From the NCBI GenBank assembly GCA_027080995.1, contig JALWNT010000095.1, positions 1 to 35,910 of the forward strand: a stretch of 35,910 bases of DNA, written 5' to 3'. Below are positions 1 through 8,319 of the stretch, in pieces (within the stretch, counting starts at the first letter, position 1; each line of letters starts with the position of its first letter). Under the pieces are notes generated by a model, which did no database searches, was not told the DNA's origin, and saw only the letters and a program-made list of their open reading frames with translations. Made by a program: the position numbers and the translations under genes. This DNA is from Campylobacteraceae bacterium (GTDB taxonomy: Bacteria; Campylobacterota; Campylobacteria; Campylobacterales; Sulfurovaceae).

Positions 1-361
1 CCGGGGCCGATTCGAAGGTCTCCGCCGGCAAAATGTACGCTTTGACGTAGACCGGTTTGCCGTTGATCATCACATCGACGACGATACCGGTCTCCTGGAG
101 AAAATAGTAGAACTTCCGGCGGTATTCGACTTCGAGGGTATTGTCCTCGTGGCGCCCTTGGTCGTAGTAGCCGTAGCTCCAGAGCATCCCCACGCCGACG
201 GTTTTCTGACGCCGGTCGTTGACGCTGCGCATATGCGAGCCGGCCAGGAAGCCGAGGCCTCCGGAGTAAGTCTTGAGGGCCTGGTCGATGGCGAATTCCA
301 TCGAAAAGTAGGCGACGGGTCGTTCAAATTTCGGATCGAATTCGTAGGGAAAGAGATTCAT
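1..361 (-). CDS. glgP: alpha-glucan (glycogen/starch) phosphorylase, N-terminal part (cut by window edge)
   Basis: Only the first 120 residues are present, because the 3' end lies before base 1. Reading from the ATG at 361-359 gives MNLFPYEFDP, then YFSMEFAIDQ and TYSGGLGFLAGSHMRS, the typical N-terminal signature of GT35 alpha-glucan phosphorylases of the short bacterial type. These enzymes phosphorolyse the non-reducing ends of alpha-1,4-glucans to glucose-1-phosphate in the cytoplasm. The start lies 3 nt downstream of the pgi stop codon, so it is the third gene of a pgm-pgi-glgP operon. Its product, glucose-1-phosphate, is the substrate of the Pgm encoded upstream. This supports a role in storage glucan turnover. 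The catalytic PLP-binding part is outside the window, so activity cannot be judged. Confidence 0.85.
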   Translation of the reverse strand, partial: MNLFPYEFDPKFERPVAYFSMEFAIDQALKTYSGGLGFLAGSHMRSVNDRRQKTVGVGMLWSYGYYDQGRHEDNTLEVEYRRKFYYFLQETGIVVDVMINGKPVYVKAYILPAETFESAP

Positions 362-364
362 CTC

Positions 365-1630
365 TCAACGGTCCTTGTTTTGGAATTTTTTGACGAGGAT
401 CTTTTTGCCCAGTTCCACACCGGGCTGATCGTAGGTGTTGATGCCGAGCATCGCCCCGACGATCGAGGTGAGCAGTTCGTAGTAGAGGATCAGCTCCCCG
501 AGATTGCGTTCGCTGAGCCGATCGAAGCGGATCAGGTCGGTGGGGACTCCCACGCCGTTCACCGCTTCGCGGGTGGCGTCGCATTCGGCGTTGAGGAGTT
601 CGCCGAAGCTGTGGCCGTTGATGTAATCGTTCTTCTCGATGTGTTTGAGGGAGATTTTGGGGATCTCGATGTCGAGGCCGAAATCCTCCACCTGGAGGAA
701 GGTGACGGTTTTGTCGCGGGGGCCTTCGATGATGAGCTGTAAAAAGGAGTGCTGATCGACCGAGCCGATGTGTCCGGCGGGGGTGAGCCCGACCGAATTG
801 CCGCTGAGGTCGATCTTGCCGAGGGATTCGCCCCAGAGTTGGACGTACCATTTGGTGAAATCTTCGAAATAACTTCCGTAGGCAAACAGGACGTTGATGC
901 GGTACTGCTCCCAGTTTTCGGCGAAGAAGGCTCCCTTTTCGAGGAGATGATCCGCTTCGCGTTTGAAGAAGGCGTCGACCATCTCCCGGGCACCTTCGAG
1001 GATTTTGCCGGTGTCGTAGCCCGCGAGGGTCAGCGGGACGATCCCCACGGCGCTGAGGACGGAGAAGCGTCCGCCGACGTTGGCGGGGATGAAGTAGCAA
1101 TCGAGTTCGTACTCCTGAGCGAAGCTGTGGAGGATGGAGCCTTTGTCGGTGATGGTAAGAACCCGATGGCGGTCGGCACCTTCGAGGTCGAGCCCGAAGC
1201 GGGCGATGAGGGCTTTGAAGATCGAAGTGGTTTCGATGGTTCCGCCCGACTTGGAGATGACGATGAAGAGGGTTTTCTCTTTGTTGATCCGCTCGAATTT
1301 CGCGTGGATCTCCAGAGGGTCGGGATTTTCGAGGAAGAGTATCTCTTTGGCTTCGGGATGGGCGGGGCGCAGGATTTGATCGAGGGCCTTGGCGCCCAAA
1401 GAAGAGCCGCCGATGCCGACGACGACGATCGTCTCACACCCCCACTGCTCGGGGATCGATGCGGCGCGGGCTTTGACCTCGTCGATGACCAGGGCAGTGT
1501 CGACGGGGAGATTGTAGTAGCCGGTGATCCCCTCTTCACGTTCGCGGACAAGGCGGCCGAAAGCCTCCTCCATCCTCTCTCGGGTGCTGGGAATTGTTTC
1601 GTGGTGTAGGGTCAGTCGATAATCGATCAT
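365..1630 (-). CDS. pgi: glucose-6-phosphate isomerase
   Basis: 421 residues. The enzyme interconverts glucose-6-phosphate and fructose-6-phosphate in the cytoplasm. Visible family signatures are the [12 protein letters not shown] phosphate-binding loop near residue 75, the [11 protein letters not shown] block, [10 protein letters not shown] in the middle, and [13 protein letters not shown] with the catalytic His/Gln region. It is of the short type, about 130 residues shorter than the E. coli enzyme, as is common in Campylobacterota. I chose the ATG at 1630 because it overlaps the pgm stop as ATGA. An in-frame upstream extension to 1783 would read through pgm and gives Arg-rich nonsense. The overlap implies translational coupling with pgm. 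Confidence 0.95.
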   Translation of the reverse strand: MIDYRLTLHHETIPSTRERMEEAFGRLVREREEGITGYYNLPVDTALVIDEVKARAASIPEQWGCETIVVVGIGGSSLGAKALDQILRPAHPEAKEILFLENPDPLEIHAKFERINKEKTLFIVISKSGGTIETTSIFKALIARFGLDLEGADRHRVLTITDKGSILHSFAQEYELDCYFIPANVGGRFSVLSAVGIVPLTLAGYDTGKILEGAREMVDAFFKREADHLLEKGAFFAENWEQYRINVLFAYGSYFEDFTKWYVQLWGESLGKIDLSGNSVGLTPAGHIGSVDQHSFLQLIIEGPRDKTVTFLQVEDFGLDIEIPKISLKHIEKNDYINGHSFGELLNAECDATREAVNGVGVPTDLIRFDRLSERNLGELILYYELLTSIVGAMLGINTYDQPGVELGKKILVKKFQNKDR

Positions 1631-3285
1631 TGGGGTTCTCCTTTTTCTGCTCCTTGGCCGAACACGTCGGCGACGATGGCTTGGGCTTCTTGCTGCAAGC
1701 GTGCGAGGTGCTCGGCGGAGAGGAAACTCTCGGCGTAGATCTTGTAGATATCTTCGGTACCGGAGGGGCGCATCGCCACCCACCCGCTTTTTGTGACGAG
1801 CTTGAGGCCCCCGATGGGAGCGTCGTTGCCGGGAGCGCGGGTGTAGACGGCGGTGATCGGCTCACCGCCCAGCTCCTTGGCGTGGATCTCCTCGGGGCTC
1901 AGGGCTTTGAGTTTCGCTTTCTGCTCCGGGGTGGCGGGAGCGTCGATGCGGCCGTAGTAGGAGCGGCCGAAGCGCTCTTCGTACCCGGCGTAGATGGCGG
2001 CGGGATCTTTGCCGGTGACGGCGCGGATCTCTGCGGCAAGAAGGGTCATAATGATCCCGTCCTTGTCGGTGCTCCAGGGGCGACGATCGAAGCGCAGAAA
2101 GCTGGCTCCGGCGCTCTCTTCGCCGCCGAAACCGAGCCACCCTTCGTGCAGTCCCCGGACGAACCATTTGAAGCCAACGGGGACTTCGTAGACGTCGCTG
2201 CCGAGGCTCTCGGCGACCCGGTCGATCATCGAGCTCGAGACGAGGGTCTTGCCGACTTTGAGGTCGGCAGGCCAGCTGCGGTGTTCGAAGAGGTAGCCGA
2301 TGGCGACACTCAGATAGTGGTTGGGGTTCATCAGGCCGCCGAAGGGGGTGACGATGCCGTGGCGGTCGGCGTCGACGTCGTTGCCGAAGGCGAGGTCGTA
2401 GTCGTCTTTGAGCTCGACGAGAGAAGCCATCGCCCACGGAGAGGAGCAATCCATCCGGATCTTCCCGTCGTGGTCGAGGGTCATGAAGGAGAAAGTGGGA
2501 TCGACCCAGGCGTGGCGGATGTCGATCCCAAGGCCGTGGATTTCGTTGATTTTTTGATACACCGCAAGCGCCGTCCCTCCGAGAGGATCTGCGGCGAGTT
2601 TGAGCTTGGCGGCTTTGATCGCCTCCAGATCGACGATTTGCCCCAGGGCTTCGACGTAGGGGGTGACGTAGTCGATCGTGCGCAGATGCTCCTGCTCCAT
2701 CGCTTCGTCGAGGGGGAGGCGTTTGACATCGGCGAGGCCGCCCTCGATGAGGGCGTTGGCGCGATCTTGGATCCATCCGGTGACGTCGGTGTCGGCGGGG
2801 CCGCCGTCGGGGGGATTGTACTTGAAGCCGCCGTCTTCGGGTGGATTGTGGGAGGGGCTGATGACGATGCCGTCGGCGGGTTTGCCGCCGGAGGCGTTGT
2901 GCTCGAGGATCGCGAAGGAGATCAGCGGCGTGGGGGTGTAGCCGTTGTTTTCGGCGATGTAGGTGAGAACGCCGTTGGCGGCAAGGACCTCGATCGCGGT
3001 CTCCTGCGCGGGAGTCGAAAGAGCGTGGGTGTCTTTGCCCATAAAGAGCGGGCCGTCGATTCCGTGGGCTTGGCGGTAGTCGCAGACCGCTTGCGTGATG
3101 GCGAGAATGTGGGCTTCGTTGAAGCTGCGCTTGAGCGAACTCCCCCGGTGCCCGGAAGTCCCGAAAGCGACGCGCTCGGCGAGGACTGTGGGATCGGGTG
3201 CGAGGGTAAAATAGGCGGTGATGAGGGCGGGAATGTCCGCGAGCATCTCCTTGGGAGCGGGTTTTCCTGCCAGAGGATGGGGCAT
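1627..3285 (-). CDS. pgm: phosphoglucomutase (alpha-D-glucose-phosphate specific)
   Basis: 552 residues, close to the usual ~546 of the Pgm family. It interconverts glucose-1-phosphate and glucose-6-phosphate. Motifs in order: TSGHRGSS near residue 43, the phosphoserine loop [12 protein letters not shown] near 140, the Mg-binding loop DVDADRHG near 300, the sugar-binding loop [12 protein letters not shown] near 390, and the phosphate-binding [15 protein letters not shown] near the C terminus. It is the first gene of the operon. AAGGAG lies 7 nt before the ATG. Together with pgi and glgP it links glucan storage to hexose-6-phosphate, sensible in an autotroph that stores fixed carbon. A promoter with an embedded dyad precedes it (see 3302-3323). 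Confidence 0.95.
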   Translation of the reverse strand: MPHPLAGKPAPKEMLADIPALITAYFTLAPDPTVLAERVAFGTSGHRGSSLKRSFNEAHILAITQAVCDYRQAHGIDGPLFMGKDTHALSTPAQETAIEVLAANGVLTYIAENNGYTPTPLISFAILEHNASGGKPADGIVISPSHNPPEDGGFKYNPPDGGPADTDVTGWIQDRANALIEGGLADVKRLPLDEAMEQEHLRTIDYVTPYVEALGQIVDLEAIKAAKLKLAADPLGGTALAVYQKINEIHGLGIDIRHAWVDPTFSFMTLDHDGKIRMDCSSPWAMASLVELKDDYDLAFGNDVDADRHGIVTPFGGLMNPNHYLSVAIGYLFEHRSWPADLKVGKTLVSSSMIDRVAESLGSDVYEVPVGFKWFVRGLHEGWLGFGGEESAGASFLRFDRRPWSTDKDGIIMTLLAAEIRAVTGKDPAAIYAGYEERFGRSYYGRIDAPATPEQKAKLKALSPEEIHAKELGGEPITAVYTRAPGNDAPIGGLKLVTKSGWVAMRPSGTEDIYKIYAESFLSAEHLARLQQEAQAIVADVFGQGAEKGEPQ

Positions 3286-3301
3286 ATTTTCTCCTTCTTC
3301 A

Positions 3302-3323
3302 AATTAGTAGCTCACTAATTATA
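3302..3323 (-). promoter_or_regulatory. pgm operon promoter -10 box with overlapping perfect dyad (candidate operator)
   Basis: On the minus strand a perfect TATAAT (3323-3318) is overlapped by the inverted repeat AATTAGT-GAGCT-ACTAATT (3320-3302), 7-bp arms around a 5-nt spacer. The dyad ends 16 nt before the pgm ATG, so a bound protein would cover the transcription start. No good -35 box is visible, which is normal for Campylobacterota sigma-70 promoters. The TTAGT-N5-ACTAA shape resembles operators of small winged-helix repressors (MarR/HxlR type), but no regulator gene lies nearby. Confidence 0.6.
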
Positions 3324-3554
3324 GTGTGCTTTGATTAAGGAGGCTCTGCGTGGATAGTGAAAGAGCGGTGAAAAACTGATGGAGAGAAGCGAAGCCGTGG
3401 AGAAGCGCCCGTTTCACGGATTGAGCGCTCCTTTGTCGCCATCGAGTGAAACCTCTCTCGTACATTATTCAGAGGGTTCTATTGATTTAAATTAAAGAAT
3501 GAAAGGCTTTCGATGATATCCGAGCGGGATTCACCGAAGAGCCGTTTCCGGTTT

Positions 3555-4106
3555 CTACTTCGATTCTTTGGCGGCTCCGCTGAGAGAGAGGAGCAATATT
3601 CCGTCGAAGAAGAGACTGATCCCCACCAGCAGGCCGACCAGCCAAAGAGAGCTGAAGGGCCAGCCGATCAGGAAGAAAATTGCGATTGCCAGAGAGAGAA
3701 TGCCGTTGAGCAGGGCGATCCACCAGTGTTTTTCAGGGCGCATGGTAAAGGCCAGGGCTGTCGATGCGAAAGTGTCGAGCAGAAAATAGATCGCAAAGAG
3801 CAGACCCAACGCCGCAACCCCCGGAAAGGGGTGAATCACGATGAAAAGACCGGTCAAAAAGAAAATGACCGTTTTGAACCATCCGAGCCAATCTTTGGGG
3901 TTGGTCTTCCAGGTATGCCATCCGATCATGATCCCGCTGAAGACGAAAAGCCATCCGACGAAAATCGCCGTCGTAACCGACATCAGAACGGGCCAGAAGA
4001 TCCCGACCAAACCGATGATCAGAAAGATCACCCCGGTGATTTTGGAATATTTTCCGAAACGCTCCATCATTTCGGGGTTGTTGCTAAAGAGTGTATAGTT
4101 AACCAT
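3555..4106 (-). CDS. HdeD/DUF308-family membrane protein
   Basis: 183 residues with about six hydrophobic segments (around 21-40, 44-64, 79-98, 100-120, 130-150 and 153-173), and the regular GLVGIFWP / GLFIVIHPFPGV helix pairs typical of HdeD (DUF308). HdeD in E. coli is an inner-membrane protein of the acid-resistance island; its mechanism is unknown. Here it is the last of three minus-strand genes with DUF1931 and YfdX. YfdX is also an acid/stress-associated family, which reinforces a stress role. An AAAGGAAA ribosome-binding site precedes the ATG. No clear U-tract terminator follows. The family call is good; the acid-resistance role here is inferred from context. Confidence 0.8.
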   Translation of the reverse strand: MVNYTLFSNNPEMMERFGKYSKITGVIFLIIGLVGIFWPVLMSVTTAIFVGWLFVFSGIMIGWHTWKTNPKDWLGWFKTVIFFLTGLFIVIHPFPGVAALGLLFAIYFLLDTFASTALAFTMRPEKHWWIALLNGILSLAIAIFFLIGWPFSSLWLVGLLVGISLFFDGILLLSLSGAAKESK

Positions 4107-4139
4107 CTTTTTTCCTTTGTATTTTTTACGAGATGCTGC

Positions 4140-4589
4140 TTAGAGCGTCAGATCGATGATGCGTTTCGCTTTTTCGATTACCTCATGGTTGACACGTCGT
4201 TTTTCCGTATCGATCTCTTTGATGATGCGGGCCAGGACGACGAGCAGCGCTCCGGTAATTTCGGGAAGCTTCGCCTCCAGTTCGGCATCCAGAGGATATT
4301 TCAGAGGCGGGATTGTCGTCAGGTAGTTCAGGACATCCTGGATGTCGATTGCCTCTTCGAGTTTTTTGAATGCGATGATCGTCTCCTGCAGCCCCTTGGT
4401 GATGGGGAGGTCTCCTTCCCAGATCACGTCACGGCCGTTGAGGTTGGCGTTGCGCTCTCCGGCGAGGAGCAGATCGACCAGTTTTTTCTCCACGATGTCG
4501 GTGATCTCTTTGGCGTGACCTTTGTCCAGATCGAGTGAAGCCGCCTTGCGGAAAAGTGTTTCGAGTTTGGTGTATCCGATGATTGCCAT
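4140..4589 (-). CDS. DUF1931 family protein with predicted double histone fold
   Basis: 149 residues. The pattern KLETLFRKAASLDLDK, then KLVDLLLAGERNANLNGRDVIWEGDLPITKGLQ split across the first half, then LPEITGALLVVLARIIKEID, matches DUF1931. This is the bacterial family (Aquifex, Thermus and others) whose single chain contains two histone-like helix-strap-helix units. Family structures are known to be histone-like; whether they bind DNA in vivo is not settled. The first unit spans roughly residues 1-75 and the second 80-149. No signal peptide, so cytoplasmic. It lies between HdeD-like and YfdX genes with short gaps (33 and 88 nt), consistent with one stress-related transcript. Confidence 0.8.
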   Translation of the reverse strand: MAIIGYTKLETLFRKAASLDLDKGHAKEITDIVEKKLVDLLLAGERNANLNGRDVIWEGDLPITKGLQETIIAFKKLEEAIDIQDVLNYLTTIPPLKYPLDAELEAKLPEITGALLVVLARIIKEIDTEKRRVNHEVIEKAKRIIDLTL

Positions 4590-4677
4590 GGTATTTCCTT
4601 TGTTGTTTTTTCAAATATCTATCCGATCTCTCCGGAGGCTTAATTTTTCAGCTCCGGAAGAGACACGGCGGTCGTTT

Positions 4678-5568
4678 TTATTTCCGGACCGATTTGACGG
4701 CTTTGTCCGCGAACTCTTTGAGTTTTTCGATCAATTCTTTGAAGAGTCCCTCGGATTTGTTGGCGCCGCGAATCTCTTTTTCAACCTTGTCGATCTCTTC
4801 ATTGAGCATCTTGTAGGTCGTATCGGAGGTACTGGTGTACCCGAGTGCTTCGGCTTTCTTCAAAGCCGCTTTGGCCGCTTCGAGGTGAGCCAGAGCGAGT
4901 TTCTTGTCCGTTTTGGCCGCTTTGCTGGCGGCGGCGATGAGATCCTGAGCTTCCAGAATTCCCAACGGAGTGACCAGATCCACTTCGATGAATGTGTTCA
5001 AGGCTGTGGCTAGAACCTTCCGGGCTTGATCGATTTTGTTCTCATGCAGGAACTTCGCCGCCAGTTTCAGCGCGGCGGGATACGATGCCAACGGCATATT
5101 GATCGTGATGAGATCCACTTCATCTTTGAGCGTCTGGACGATCAGGCGGGCATCCTGTACCCGCTGATGCTGAAGCAGTGCGATGCTGGTGATGACCGCG
5201 TTTTGTACATCGTAAGCCGTCCCTGCGAAGGTGCTGACGACGACCGAGGCATCCAGCGGAATCAGCGCCGGTGCCTTGGGATTGCTCATAACCACTTCCA
5301 TTTTTCCGATGGCTTTTTCCAGGGTCTTGATCGCTACGTCTTTTTTCTTTTGATCGAGTTGCATCAGAACCTGCTGGGTCAGTTTGACCGCCTCGACCGC
5401 CTCTTTGACAATTTTGACATCACCCTTCGCCGTCATGGCGTTGGATTTTGCATGTCGGATTGCGGTAGCGGTGACGGCTTGACTGTCAGCCGCTTTTTTT
5501 TCTGCGGCCTGCAGACCGCTTCCCAGCAGTGCCAGGGCTACGACCGATGAGAGAAAAACCTTTTTCAT
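4678..5568 (-). CDS. YfdX family secreted stress protein
   Basis: 296 residues. A Sec signal peptide (MKKVFLSSVVALALLGSG, probable cleavage after LQA) precedes a mainly helical, Ala/Lys/Glu-rich periplasmic protein. The core with IDASVVVSTFAG-like text (here LIPLDASVVVSTFAG), VYTP/ILEAQDLIAAA and LALAHLEAAKAAL is characteristic of the YfdX family, which is linked to acid and chlorhexidine stress in enterobacteria. It is the first gene of the minus-strand stress trio, with AGGAGG 6 nt before the ATG. The C-terminal ~60 residues form a Lys/Glu-rich helix likely to be coiled coil. The promoter must lie in the 191-bp gap shared with the divergent plus-strand block; I see no convincing -10 on this strand beyond a TAGACT-like hexamer. 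Confidence 0.8.
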   Translation of the reverse strand: MKKVFLSSVVALALLGSGLQAAEKKAADSQAVTATAIRHAKSNAMTAKGDVKIVKEAVEAVKLTQQVLMQLDQKKKDVAIKTLEKAIGKMEVVMSNPKAPALIPLDASVVVSTFAGTAYDVQNAVITSIALLQHQRVQDARLIVQTLKDEVDLITINMPLASYPAALKLAAKFLHENKIDQARKVLATALNTFIEVDLVTPLGILEAQDLIAAASKAAKTDKKLALAHLEAAKAALKKAEALGYTSTSDTTYKMLNEEIDKVEKEIRGANKSEGLFKELIEKLKEFADKAVKSVRK

Positions 5569-5733
5569 TGTGTAACCTCCTAATTGGATTTTTATTTTGT
5601 TTCACATCAAGAACTTTAGTCTATCCTGATTAATTTTGATGCTACTTCGGTCGCAATAGAGGAAAAAATTCAGGATTTTTTCTAAAAAAAACGTCAGAGG
5701 AGAAAGGAGGCATAGATTATTGGGAAAATGGAG

Positions 5734-5739
5734 TATAAT
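5734..5739 (+). promoter_or_regulatory. -10 box (TATAAT) of the plus-strand membrane/stress block
   Basis: Perfect TATAAT 21 bp before the ATG at 5760, with a GGGAG ribosome-binding site at 5750-5754. No -35 match. It would start a transcript running through the genes from 5760 to at least 8706, which are all spaced by 0-12 nt or overlap. Confidence 0.6.
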
Positions 5740-5759
5740 TAAAAGAAAAGGGAGTATGT

Positions 5760-6014
5760 ATGGTTGATTTTCTAAAAAAAATGACCGAATGGATGTTGAA
5801 CAAGGAGGAGGAGATGGCGAAAAATTGCGCCATCTCTCTCGATGAGATCGACAAGCAGATTGAAAAAGTCGAGGAGAAGCGGAAAAATCTCGAAGCCGAA
5901 TGCCGTGACAATCTCGCTGAACTGGACAAGATCATCACCAAGCTCAAATGGATCAGGAGCGAAGAGATCGCCTGCCAGCGGGAGCGGAAAAAGAAAGAGA
6001 GCGAAGGAGTTTAA
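5760..6014 (+). CDS. small charged coiled-coil protein, unknown function
   Basis: 84 residues, cytoplasmic by lack of a signal. After a short amphipathic start (MVDFLKKMTEWMLNKEEE) it is almost continuous charged heptad-like helix (IDKQIEKVEEKRKNLEAE, ELDKIITKLKWIR) ending in a basic tail. I do not recognise a family. GGGAG lies 5 nt before the ATG, and the stop TAA directly abuts the ATG of the next gene, so the two are translationally coupled. It may be a partner of the EI24-like membrane protein encoded next, but that is position only. Confidence 0.6.
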   Translation: MVDFLKKMTEWMLNKEEEMAKNCAISLDEIDKQIEKVEEKRKNLEAECRDNLAELDKIITKLKWIRSEEIACQRERKKKESEGV

Positions 6015-6968
6015 ATGGGAGCGGTTTACGGAATCTTTCACCGGAGCATCCGGGATCTGGTTCGTTGGGAAGTACTGCGTGAGGTACTGGTAACGGGGAT
6101 TCCCATGATCCTCATTTGGATGGGGATCGGTTGGGTCTTTTGGGACAAATTGTTGCAGTGGAGTACCTGGCTGATCAGCTGGGTGCCGTTTTCGGTGGTC
6201 AAAGCCAACGGAGCGATGTTGGTGCTCTTCCTTCTCTGGGCGCTGGCGGTGCTGGTCTCTTATGCTTTTCTGACGGCAATCGTGGGGCCGCTTTTTTTCC
6301 GCCGGATGAAAAAGGGTTACTACTATTACTCTTTCAGTACACTCCTGGGCTTTGCGATTCTCTGGGGTTGGCTGATGATGCTCAACTGGGGAGTACTGGA
6401 GAAGTGGATCGCCAACAAACTGCTCGTCTGGCTGCCGTTTCAGACGGTGGCGGAGGGGAGCGCAGTGCTGCTCAACTTTTATGTTTTTTACAGTTTTTAT
6501 ATCCTGAGTCTTTTCCTGGTTCTTTCACTCTATCGTAAAGATTTCCTCGAAACGGTGCGAGAGATCGAATACCCCGACCTGGAGATCGCCGAGAAAAAGG
6601 TCCAAATCTCTCATCTACCGATTGCCCTGAGAGATTCTCTGCTTTTCATCGTTTTGACGATTCTTTTTTTTCCTCTGCTACTGATTCCCATCGTCAATGT
6701 CCTGATCCAGCTCTTTCTTTGGGCCTGGCTCTACCGCGATGCCAATTTCCGGGGAACCTGCCAGCTCTACTGTTCCGCGGAAGAGTATGAACGCCTGCGG
6801 CATCATCGGGCCGTAATCTGGAGCATCGCTTTTTTCGCTTCCTTGCTCAACTTCGTTCCGATCATCAATATCTTCACGCCCTTCTTCGCCCAGTTGATCG
6901 TCTTTCATTGGATTATGCAGGAGAAGGGAATCGCAGCCGCAAAGGCTTCTTCTGTGAAAGGAGAATGA
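6015..6968 (+). CDS. EI24/CysZ-like multi-pass membrane protein
   Basis: 317 residues with six or seven strongly hydrophobic segments (about 27-45, 64-85, 104-124, 145-170, 203-232, 263-290). The layout, an N-terminal GIFHRSIRDL amphipathic start, paired helices, and the late LPIALRDSLLFIVLTILFF block followed by YRDANFRGTC, resembles the EI24 (Etoposide-induced 2.4/CysZ) family. CysZ is a sulfate permease in enterobacteria. Campylobacterota members are uncharacterised, so I do not assign sulfate transport. It starts at the base after the preceding stop and is followed after 3 nt by a mini membrane protein. Family assignment is from overall pattern, not a diagnostic motif. Confidence 0.6.
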   Translation: MGAVYGIFHRSIRDLVRWEVLREVLVTGIPMILIWMGIGWVFWDKLLQWSTWLISWVPFSVVKANGAMLVLFLLWALAVLVSYAFLTAIVGPLFFRRMKKGYYYYSFSTLLGFAILWGWLMMLNWGVLEKWIANKLLVWLPFQTVAEGSAVLLNFYVFYSFYILSLFLVLSLYRKDFLETVREIEYPDLEIAEKKVQISHLPIALRDSLLFIVLTILFFPLLLIPIVNVLIQLFLWAWLYRDANFRGTCQLYCSAEEYERLRHHRAVIWSIAFFASLLNFVPIINIFTPFFAQLIVFHWIMQEKGIAAAKASSVKGE

Positions 6969-6971
6969 CCG

Positions 6972-7163
6972 ATGGCTGATGATCAAAAAGAGCGCATTAT
7001 TCTCGCGGGCTTGGACGTTCCTTTTTGGGATTTGGTCTGGTTTATGGTCAAGTTTGCTTTCGCTTCCATCCCGGCGATTTTCATTATCTATTTCATTGTG
7101 ACGATTTTCGGAATGATTTTTGCCGGGCTGAGCTCGTTGACTCTGCCCCATCCCGTTCCCTGA
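6972..7163 (+). CDS. small single-pass membrane protein
   Basis: 63 residues. A charged N-terminal stretch (MADDQKERI) and an amphipathic DVPFWDLVWFMVKFAFA segment are followed by one strong transmembrane helix (about residues 33-55, IPAIFIIYFIVTIFGMIFAG). A clean AAAGGAG lies 8 nt upstream, inside the end of the previous gene, and the gene is followed after 11 nt by the Usp gene. No family recognised. The good ribosome-binding site and tight spacing argue that it is a real gene, perhaps an accessory subunit of the neighbouring membrane protein. Confidence 0.65.
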   Translation: MADDQKERIILAGLDVPFWDLVWFMVKFAFASIPAIFIIYFIVTIFGMIFAGLSSLTLPHPVP

Positions 7164-7174
7164 AAGGAGACGAC

Positions 7175-8011
7175 ATGGCAAAAGAACGACGGATCCTGGC
7201 TTTGAACACGGATCCTGGGCAGTTGGATGCATTGATCGAAAAGTGCGCACAGTTGAGTCAAAAATATTCAGCCGGGGTGACACTGCTTTATGTACGGGAG
7301 GAGCGTCTTTTCGATCTGCCGATTTTTGACAAAGCAGCCGGCGGCTCGATGGAAGAGTTGCATGAGCAGCTTTTGGAACATTTGCGCACACGCGGATGTG
7401 AAGAGTGGGCAGTCTTGGCCTATGATAATGACCCGGTGGATCGGGCGAAACTCGAGGCGGAGAGGGAAGGGAGTTTCCTGCTTGTCAGCGACGAACACGA
7501 AGATCTGGACGAACTGGTCGAAAAGATTCCGATCCATCTTCTGATTTTGAAAAAGGGACTCTCCCATTGCTATGAAAGAGTTTTTCTCGCACTGGACAGC
7601 GCCTCCTCTACGGAAGAGGGTCTCGATACGGTTTTGGACTTTGTCGGAAAAGCAGACGTTTCCTGCTACATGGATTATCAATTGATCGTCAGTCTCTCCG
7701 ATCCGACGCTCGATCCGGTGGTCGGTGCGATGACTCCCGACGTGCTGATGGCCGAAGAGAGTGAAGTGATCGATATTCGCAGAAATGCTTTCGAACAACT
7801 CTGCAAAGCCAAGGGACTCCGCGGTCGATTCGAACTCGGAGAGCACGGCCTGGTCGATGACATCCTCGAACGCAGTTGCGAAGCGGAGCCCGATCTTTTG
7901 GCTCTGGTTGCCGAAGATCCCGATACGCTGATGGCTGAAGCGGCCAAAGAGATCGCTTGGCGTTCAAAGGAAGATTTCCTTCTCGTCTACAACCGGTTGG
8001 TAGAGAAATGA
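7175..8011 (+). CDS. tandem universal stress protein (UspA-like) domains
   Basis: 278 residues from the ATG at 7175, chosen for its AAAGGAGA site at 7163-7170. An in-frame longer reading back to 7025 runs through the upstream gene. The start RRILALNTDPGQLDALIEKCAQLSQKYSAGVTLLYV is the classic Usp first strand and helix. A second repeat begins about residue 131 with YERVFLALDSASSTEEGLDTVLDFV. The usual ATP-binding G-x2-G-x9-G-S/T motif is not evident in either half, so nucleotide binding is doubtful. Cytoplasmic; family members act in stress survival. Its location beside HdeD-, YfdX- and DUF1931-type genes fits a general stress block. The next gene overlaps or follows immediately. Confidence 0.75.
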   Translation: MAKERRILALNTDPGQLDALIEKCAQLSQKYSAGVTLLYVREERLFDLPIFDKAAGGSMEELHEQLLEHLRTRGCEEWAVLAYDNDPVDRAKLEAEREGSFLLVSDEHEDLDELVEKIPIHLLILKKGLSHCYERVFLALDSASSTEEGLDTVLDFVGKADVSCYMDYQLIVSLSDPTLDPVVGAMTPDVLMAEESEVIDIRRNAFEQLCKAKGLRGRFELGEHGLVDDILERSCEAEPDLLALVAEDPDTLMAEAAKEIAWRSKEDFLLVYNRLVEK

Positions 8012-8022
8012 GAGAGATAGGG

Positions 8023-8307
8023 ATGAAAAGATGGGGAGGAGTAGGGCTGCTTATCGTCGCCCTGGCCCTGAGCGCCTGCAGTGAGCGGAGCAAAGAGAAA
8101 GCCAAAGAGGCGGCCGCTACCGCCGGCCGGGAGAGTGCAACCGTTGTCCGGCAGCTAAAAGAGAAGAGCTCCGCAGCGATGGAAGAGGCGAAACGGCAAG
8201 CCAAGGAAGCGGTGGAGACGGTGAAAGAGATGGGCCATGAGTTTCATGGAAAAGTGGACGGGGATGAGAAGCGATCCCCGTCTGAGCATGAAACGACCGA
8301 ACACTGA
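8023..8307 (+). CDS. small predicted lipoprotein with amphipathic helix
   Basis: 94 residues from the ATG at 8023. The signal MKRWGGVGLLIVALALSAC ends in a clear lipobox (LSAC, Cys19), so it should be lipidated and exported. The mature part is a long Ala/Glu/Lys helix (EKAKEAAATAGRESAT to EAVETVKEM) with a charged tail, reminiscent of YtxH or LEA-like repeats but without a firm family match. An alternative start at 8008 overlaps the usp stop as ATGA and adds five residues before the signal. I prefer 8023 because it yields a standard signal peptide. It sits 12 nt before the next gene. Confidence 0.65.
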   Translation: MKRWGGVGLLIVALALSACSERSKEKAKEAAATAGRESATVVRQLKEKSSAAMEEAKRQAKEAVETVKEMGHEFHGKVDGDEKRSPSEHETTEH

Positions 8308-8319
8308 GGAGACCGAAGT

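Noticed and set aside
1594-3318. Long open frame antisense to pgm (574 codons)
   Set aside because: Opposite strand is a complete phosphoglucomutase with all motifs. The antisense product is low-complexity Asp/Gly/Val/Glu text.
5623-5676. Inverted repeat ATCCTGA / TCAGGAT followed by a T-run
   Set aside because: The arms are 40 nt apart and the loop is unstructured. In a divergent promoter region it is not a credible terminator; it could be chance in A/T-rich DNA.
7025-7174. In-frame upstream extension of the Usp gene
   Set aside because: It overlaps the 63-residue membrane protein gene in another frame, and the ATG at 7175 has a proper AAAGGAGA site and a standard Usp N terminus.
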